Assembly: GCA_035642125.1 (NCBI GenBank)
Contig: DASQSZ010000049.1
Location: 1-9,250 of the forward strand
Source: CALAED01 sp937891035
Lineage (GTDB): Bacteria > Actinomycetota > Actinomycetes > Streptosporangiales > Streptosporangiaceae
Length of the DNA stretch: 9,250 nt
Reading direction: 5' to 3'
Shown here: in pieces, positions 5,960-9,250 of the stretch
How the letters are laid out: each line of letters begins with the position of its first letter
Position numbering within the stretch: position 1 is the stretch's first letter
Program-made: the position numbers and the translations under genes
Notes under the pieces: generated by a model
Seen by the model: only the letters and a program-made list of their open reading frames with translations
Told to the model about the DNA's origin: nothing
Databases searched by the model: none

Positions 5960-6778
5960 ATGAGCGGCATCGCGATTGTCACGGGCGGGGCGTCGGGCAT
6001 CGGGCGGGCCATCGCCGCCGCGCTCGTCGCCGAAGGCCACAACGTGACCGTGGCAGACCTCAACGGCCCCGGCGCCGAGCAGGTCGCCGAGGAGCTGACG
6101 AAGCGCGGCCCGGGTGCGGCCGTCGCGGCCCGGCTCGACGTCACCGACGCCGTCGCCGTCGCAGACCTCTACCGGTCGGTCAAGGCCGGCATGGGGCGGC
6201 TCGACCTGGTCTTCAACAACGCGGGAATCGCGGTGGGCGGGGCGGCCGAGGAGCTCACCCTCGAGCACTGGAACCGGGCCATCGACGTCAACCTGAAGGG
6301 CGTGGTGCACGGGGTCCACGCCGCGTACCCGATCATGTTGGAGCAGGGCTTCGGGCACATCGTCAACACGGCGTCACTGGCCGGCCTGGTCCCGATGCCG
6401 ATGGGGATTCCCTACACGGCCACCAAGCACGCCGTGGTCGGCCTCTCGCTGGGCCTGCGCGCGGAGGCGGCCGGACGCGGCGTGCGGGTCAGCGTCATCT
6501 GCCCGGGCTTCGTGGACACCCCACTGCTCACCAACATCAATCCCGATCTGCCCAAGACCAGGATGAGCGGCGACGCCAGGGAGGACATCAGGCGGGCCCA
6601 GCCGCGGCTATACCCGGCCGACAAGCTGGCCCGCGACATCATGCGGGGCGTACGGAAGAACCGGGCGCTGATCGTGGCGCCCGCCTCCGGCCGGGCAGCC
6701 TGGCGGAGCACACGCCTGCTTCCCAGCGGCGGCGTCCGGGCCGCGCAGCTGTTTGTGGACCGCCTCCGCGACAGGTGA
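5960..6778 (+). CDS. Classical short-chain dehydrogenase/reductase, probably NAD-dependent
   Basis: 272 residues with a complete classical SDR core, oxidising an alcohol or reducing a carbonyl on an unknown substrate. The cofactor motif TGGASGIG is at residues 8-15. D33 at the end of the second strand (VADLN) points to NAD(H) rather than NADP(H). NNAG is at 86-89, and the catalytic residues are N111, S139, Y152 and K156 (YTATK). CPGFVDTPLL follows at about 171-180, as is usual after the active site. The tail after about residue 235 is Arg-rich with short hydrophobic patches and no clear membrane segment. ATG 5960 is chosen because of the GAGG upstream and because the Rossmann strand begins right after it. 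It lies 70 bases behind the diiron oxygenase gene on the same strand and is probably its partner, acting on the same substrate before or after oxygenation (inference). It converges with ctaD 28 bases away. Confidence 0.92.
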   Translation: MSGIAIVTGGASGIGRAIAAALVAEGHNVTVADLNGPGAEQVAEELTKRGPGAAVAARLDVTDAVAVADLYRSVKAGMGRLDLVFNNAGIAVGGAAEELTLEHWNRAIDVNLKGVVHGVHAAYPIMLEQGFGHIVNTASLAGLVPMPMGIPYTATKHAVVGLSLGLRAEAAGRGVRVSVICPGFVDTPLLTNINPDLPKTRMSGDAREDIRRAQPRLYPADKLARDIMRGVRKNRALIVAPASGRAAWRSTRLLPSGGVRAAQLFVDRLRDR

Positions 6779-6795
6779 CGCCGGCCCGGCCGACC

Positions 6796-6807
6796 GCGGT
6801 GTACCGC
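6796..6807. terminator. Short palindrome between SDR and ctaD stops
   Basis: GCGGT-GT-ACCGC spans the 28-base gap up to the ctaD stop codon, and TATTTCT follows on the plus strand. It is a weak bidirectional terminator candidate for the convergent genes. The loop is very tight, so at most a 4-bp stem would form in RNA. Confidence 0.2.
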
Positions 6808-8453
6808 TATTTCTCGACGGCCGGCCGCCGAGGGTAGTGGGCGTCGAAGGCGGGCCGCTCGGAGCGGATGCGCGGGATGGACTTGAAGTTGTGCCGCGGT
6901 GGCGGGCACGACGTCGCCCACTCCAGCGAGTTGCCGAAGCCCCACGGGTCGTCGACGTTCACGCGCGGGGCGTGCCGTGCGGTCACGTAGACGTTGTAGA
7001 TGAAGAACAACGTCGACAGCCCGAGGATCAGCGCGCCGATGCTTGAGACGACGTTGAGCGCCTCGAACTCCGGGGCGTAGTCGGCGTAGCGGCGTGGCAT
7101 GCCCTCTACGCCGAGCCAATGCTGGACCAAGAACGTGGTGTGGAAGCCGATGAACAGCGTCCAAAAGTGGATCTTGCCGAGGGTGTCGTTGAGCATCTTG
7201 CCGGTCATCTTGGGCCACCAGAAGTAAAAGCCCGCGAACATCGCGAACACCACGGTGCCGAAGACCACATAGTGGAAATGCCCCACCACGAAGTAGGAGT
7301 CGTGGGCCTGGAAGTCGAGCGGCGGCGAGGCCAGGATGATGCCGGTCAAGCCGCCGAACAGGAACGTCACCAAGAACCCGATCGAAAACAGCATCGGCGA
7401 CTCGAAACTGAGTCTGCCTCGCCACATGGTGCCGACCCAGTTGAAGAACTTCACGCCCGTGGGTACCGCGATGAGGAACGTCATGAACGAGAAGAAGGGC
7501 AGCAGAATACGTCCGGTCGGGAACATGTGATGAGCCCAGACGGCCATGGACAGCCCGGCGATGGCGATGGTGGCGCCCACCATGCCGATATAGCCGAACA
7601 ACGGCTTGCGGCTGAAGACGGGGATCACCTCGGTGATGATCCCGAAGAAGGGCAAGGCGATGATGTACACCTCGGGATGCCCGAAGAACCAGAACAGATG
7701 CTGCCAGGTCAAAGCCCCGCCCTGAGCCGCGTCGAACACGTGCGAGCCGAACTTCCGGTCGGACTCAAGCACCAGCAGCGCGGCGGCCAGCACCGGGAAC
7801 GCCAGCAGCACCAAGATGCTGGTCAGCAGCACGTTCCACGTGAAGATCGGCATCCGGAACATCGTCATTCCCGGCGCCCGCATCCCCACGATGGTGGTCA
7901 CGAAGTTCACACCGCTCAAGATGGTGCCGAGCCCCGACAGCACCAGCCCCATGATCCAAAGGTCGCCGCCGACTCCGGGCGATCGGATCGCGTCGCTGAG
8001 CGGCGTATAGGCCGTCCAGCCGAAGCTCGCCGCCCCGCCGGGGGTGAAGAACGACATCATCACTATCGACCCGCCGAACAGGAACATCCAGTAACTCATC
8101 ATGTTCAGGCGGGGGAACGCCACGTCCGGGGAGCCGATCTGCAGAGGCATGATCACATTCGTGAACCCGACGAACAGCGGCGTGGCGAACAGCAGCAGCA
8201 TGATCGTGCCGTGAATCGTGAACAGCTGGTTGTACTGTTCACGACTGACGAGATCCAGACCCGGAGTGGCCAGCTCTCCCCGGATCACCATGGCCATCAG
8301 ACCGGCCAGCAAGAAGAACACAAATGACGTGATCAAGTACAGGTACCCGATCACCTTGTGGTCCGTCGTCGTCAGCCACGAAACCAGCACCGACCCGCGA
8401 GAACGCGGCCGGGCGACCGGCGCCTGGGGCAACGGGCGGCCAAGCAAGACCAT
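6807..8453 (-). CDS. ctaD: Cytochrome c oxidase subunit I (aa3 type), CtaD
   Basis: Catalytic subunit of the terminal haem-copper oxidase, reducing O2 to water while pumping protons across the cytoplasmic membrane. The 548-residue protein closely resembles actinobacterial CtaD throughout and has about 12 hydrophobic segments. Key residues: H81 (haem a ligand, FTIHGT); D110 of the D channel (GSPDVAF); GHPEVY at 258-263, with CuB ligand H259, E261 and the cross-linking Y263; H308 and H309 (CuB, WAHHM); K334 of the K channel (PTGVKFF); H392 and H394 (haem a3 and haem a, GHFHYV). The C-terminus has the typical EWATSCPPPRHNF stretch and ends soon after, without the longer tail of Streptomyces CtaD as I recall it. 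ATG 8453 is chosen because AGGGAG (8464-8459) lies 5 bases upstream; a TTG at 8513 is less likely. Subunits II and III (ctaC, ctaE) are not adjacent, so ctaD stands alone, as in mycobacteria. Confidence 0.97.
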   Translation of the reverse strand: MVLLGRPLPQAPVARPRSRGSVLVSWLTTTDHKVIGYLYLITSFVFFLLAGLMAMVIRGELATPGLDLVSREQYNQLFTIHGTIMLLLFATPLFVGFTNVIMPLQIGSPDVAFPRLNMMSYWMFLFGGSIVMMSFFTPGGAASFGWTAYTPLSDAIRSPGVGGDLWIMGLVLSGLGTILSGVNFVTTIVGMRAPGMTMFRMPIFTWNVLLTSILVLLAFPVLAAALLVLESDRKFGSHVFDAAQGGALTWQHLFWFFGHPEVYIIALPFFGIITEVIPVFSRKPLFGYIGMVGATIAIAGLSMAVWAHHMFPTGRILLPFFSFMTFLIAVPTGVKFFNWVGTMWRGRLSFESPMLFSIGFLVTFLFGGLTGIILASPPLDFQAHDSYFVVGHFHYVVFGTVVFAMFAGFYFWWPKMTGKMLNDTLGKIHFWTLFIGFHTTFLVQHWLGVEGMPRRYADYAPEFEALNVVSSIGALILGLSTLFFIYNVYVTARHAPRVNVDDPWGFGNSLEWATSCPPPRHNFKSIPRIRSERPAFDAHYPRRPAVEK

Positions 8454-8458
8454 AGAGG

Positions 8459-8513
8459 CTCCCTGTAATAGCAGGTCCGTCCCACTATTCTGCGTACGCG
8501 TGTTACGGGGCAA
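8459..8513 (-). promoter_or_regulatory. ctaD promoter candidate and ribosome binding site
   Basis: On the minus strand TTGCCC (8513-8508) and AATAGT (8489-8484) are separated by 18 bases, matching -35 and -10 boxes moderately. A transcript would start near 8477, leaving a leader of about 24 bases with AGGGAG (8464-8459) placed 5 bases before the ATG. The RBS is good; the promoter boxes are tentative. Confidence 0.4.
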
Positions 8514-8543
8514 GTCCTGTTCAGGATCAGGTTATGACAGGGC

Positions 8544-8549
8544 TAGCGT
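8544..8549 (+). promoter_or_regulatory. -10-like TAGCGT next to the GTG of the DUF523 gene
   Basis: TAGCGT fits TANNNT and ends 6 bases before the GTG at 8556, so transcription would begin at the start codon (leaderless mRNA). The G-run 8550-8554 is too close to the GTG to be a normal ribosome binding site. A poor -35 (TTCAGG, 8520-8525) lies 18 bases upstream. Confidence 0.4.
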
Positions 8550-8555
8550 GGGGGT

Positions 8556-9044
8556 GTGGAACGGGTCCTGGTAAGCGCGTGTCTGCTGGGCCGGCCGGTG
8601 CGCTACGACGGCGGCTCGAAACCGCGCGCCGATCGGATCTTGCTGCGCTGGCGGGCCGAAGGCCGGCTGGTCTCGTGCTGCCCCGAGGTCGAGGGCGGCC
8701 TGCCCGTACCCCGCCCGCCCGCGGAAATCGCGCCGGCGAAGCGCCTGAAGGTATGCGCCATCGACGGTAAGGACGTCACCGACCCCTTCGTCCGCGGCGC
8801 GGAGGCCGCGCTCGCGACCGCCCGCCGGCACGACATCAAGATGGCCGTCCTGAAAGACGACAGTCCCTCCTGTGGCAGCACGCGGATCTACGACGGGACG
8901 TTCACCGGCCGCTCCGTGGCCGGCTCGGGCGTGACGACTCGGCTCCTCCAGCGACATGGCATCCGCGTCTTCAGCGAGCACGCCCTCGACGAGGCGGCCG
9001 CCTACCTCACCGCCCTGGAAGACCCGGACCACCACGACCGGTGA
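8556..9044 (+). CDS. DUF523 family protein, TudS (thiouracil desulfurase)-like
   Basis: 162 residues, a complete stand-alone DUF523 domain. A characterised member, TudS, holds a [4Fe-4S] cluster on three cysteines and removes sulfur from 2-thiouracil. The matching features here are VSACLLG with C9 and then VRYDG; SCCPEVEGGLPVPRPP with C41/C42; and DDSPSCGS with C106. C9, one of C41/C42, and C106 are the likely cluster ligands. The C-terminal part (GVTTRLLQRHGIRVFSE) is the usual family ending. The GTG at 8556 is chosen because the conserved VSACLLG begins at residue 6, leaving no room for a later start. The gene diverges from ctaD and ends about 85 bases before the terminator it shares with the leftward rRNA operon. 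Desulfurase activity is inference from the family; most members are untested. Confidence 0.85.
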   Translation: MERVLVSACLLGRPVRYDGGSKPRADRILLRWRAEGRLVSCCPEVEGGLPVPRPPAEIAPAKRLKVCAIDGKDVTDPFVRGAEAALATARRHDIKMAVLKDDSPSCGSTRIYDGTFTGRSVAGSGVTTRLLQRHGIRVFSEHALDEAAAYLTALEDPDHHDR

Positions 9045-9129
9045 ACCCGCCGTTGCTCAGCACCCGGGAATCGCGTCGCCGCCGCCCGGCTCCGAGCGGT
9101 CACACCACGCACCCCCCGAAGGCGAAAAA

Positions 9130-9170
9130 GAAAAAAGAAGAGGCGGTGTGGTCGCCTCTTCTTTCTTTCT
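9130..9170. terminator. Strong bidirectional intrinsic terminator between the DUF523 gene and the rRNA operon
   Basis: A continuous 12-bp stem pairs 9134-9145 with 9153-9164 around a 7-base loop (9146-9152). It extends about 2-3 bp further through a mismatch at 9133/9165, which becomes G-U in the leftward RNA. On the minus strand the stem is followed by TTTTTTCTTTTT, an excellent U-tract for the 5S/rRNA transcript. On the plus strand it is followed by TTTCTTTCT, a weaker tail for the DUF523 gene. The A/T-rich flanks contrast sharply with the rest of the window. Confidence 0.85.
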
Positions 9171-9184
9171 GAGCGTGGGTTGTG

Positions 9185-9250
9185 TGTCCGGCGGTGTCCT
9201 ACTCTCCCGCGCACTCGCGTGCGGAGTACCATCGGCGCTGGCGGGCTTAA
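9185..9250 (-). rRNA. rrf: 5S ribosomal RNA, 3' half, running off the right edge
   Basis: On the minus strand the sequence contains GCGCCGATGGTACT, the GGGAGAGTAGGAC segment and the 3' end ACCGCCGGACA, all hallmarks of actinobacterial 5S rRNA. A hairpin CGCAC-GCGA-GTGCG (9223-9210) matches the helix closed by a short loop in the 3' half. About 66 of roughly 117 bases are present and the 5' half lies beyond the window. A strong terminator follows 14 bases past the RNA end. The usual 16S-23S-5S order implies that the rest of an rRNA operon lies to the right, transcribed leftward. Confidence 0.93.

Noticed and set aside
7119..8327. Long plus-strand open frame of about 400 codons opposite ctaD
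   Set aside because: Its product is a low-complexity run rich in Glu, His, Gln and Arg, mirroring ctaD codons; no RBS or domain, and ctaD is certain.
9045..9129. Possible small gene or RNA after the DUF523 gene
   Set aside because: No start/RBS combination, no tRNA-like fold and no clear structure before the terminator were seen.

Overview
The window reads as a piece of a high-GC actinomycete chromosome. Codons end mostly in G or C, several genes start with GTG, and the recognisable proteins (DinG/XPD-type helicase, CtaD, AurF-type diiron protein, DUF523 protein) look like the forms I know from Streptomyces, Streptosporangiales and mycobacteria. I cannot name a genus. No phage, transposon, CRISPR array or tRNA was seen, and the region looks like core chromosome.

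Layout, left to right. (1) A 5'-truncated fatty-acid-type acyl-CoA ligase runs off the left edge (+, about 3-980). (2) Converging on it is a two-gene minus-strand block: an AlaA-type alanine aminotransferase (4732-3524), then a DinG/XPD-type Fe-S helicase (about 3426-1036). The helicase carries an unusual acidic repeat insert. (3) Divergent from the aminotransferase is a plus-strand pair: an AurF-family diiron oxygenase (4897-5889) and a classical NAD-type short-chain dehydrogenase (5960-6778). They look like a two-gene oxidative operon of unknown substrate. (4) Converging on the SDR is a stand-alone ctaD, cytochrome c oxidase subunit I (8453-6807, minus). (5) Divergent from ctaD is a DUF523/TudS-like protein (8556-9044, plus). 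(6) At the right edge is the 3' half of a 5S rRNA on the minus strand. A strong, symmetric, A/T-flanked terminator (about 9130-9170) separates it from the DUF523 gene. A ribosomal RNA operon therefore probably extends off the right edge and is transcribed toward this window.

How the genes relate. ctaD is aerobic respiration, alaA is alanine/pyruvate metabolism, the helicase is DNA maintenance and the acyl-CoA ligase is lipid activation. These are housekeeping neighbours rather than one pathway. Only the diiron oxygenase plus SDR pair looks like a functional cassette, and it is the best candidate for undescribed biochemistry. The two GTG-started genes, helicase and DUF523, share an identical -10-like hexamer just upstream of the start, which suggests leaderless transcripts. 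There is no gene-free stretch over 300 bases. The longest gaps are about 165 bases between alaA and the diiron gene and about 140 bases between the DUF523 gene and the 5S rRNA.
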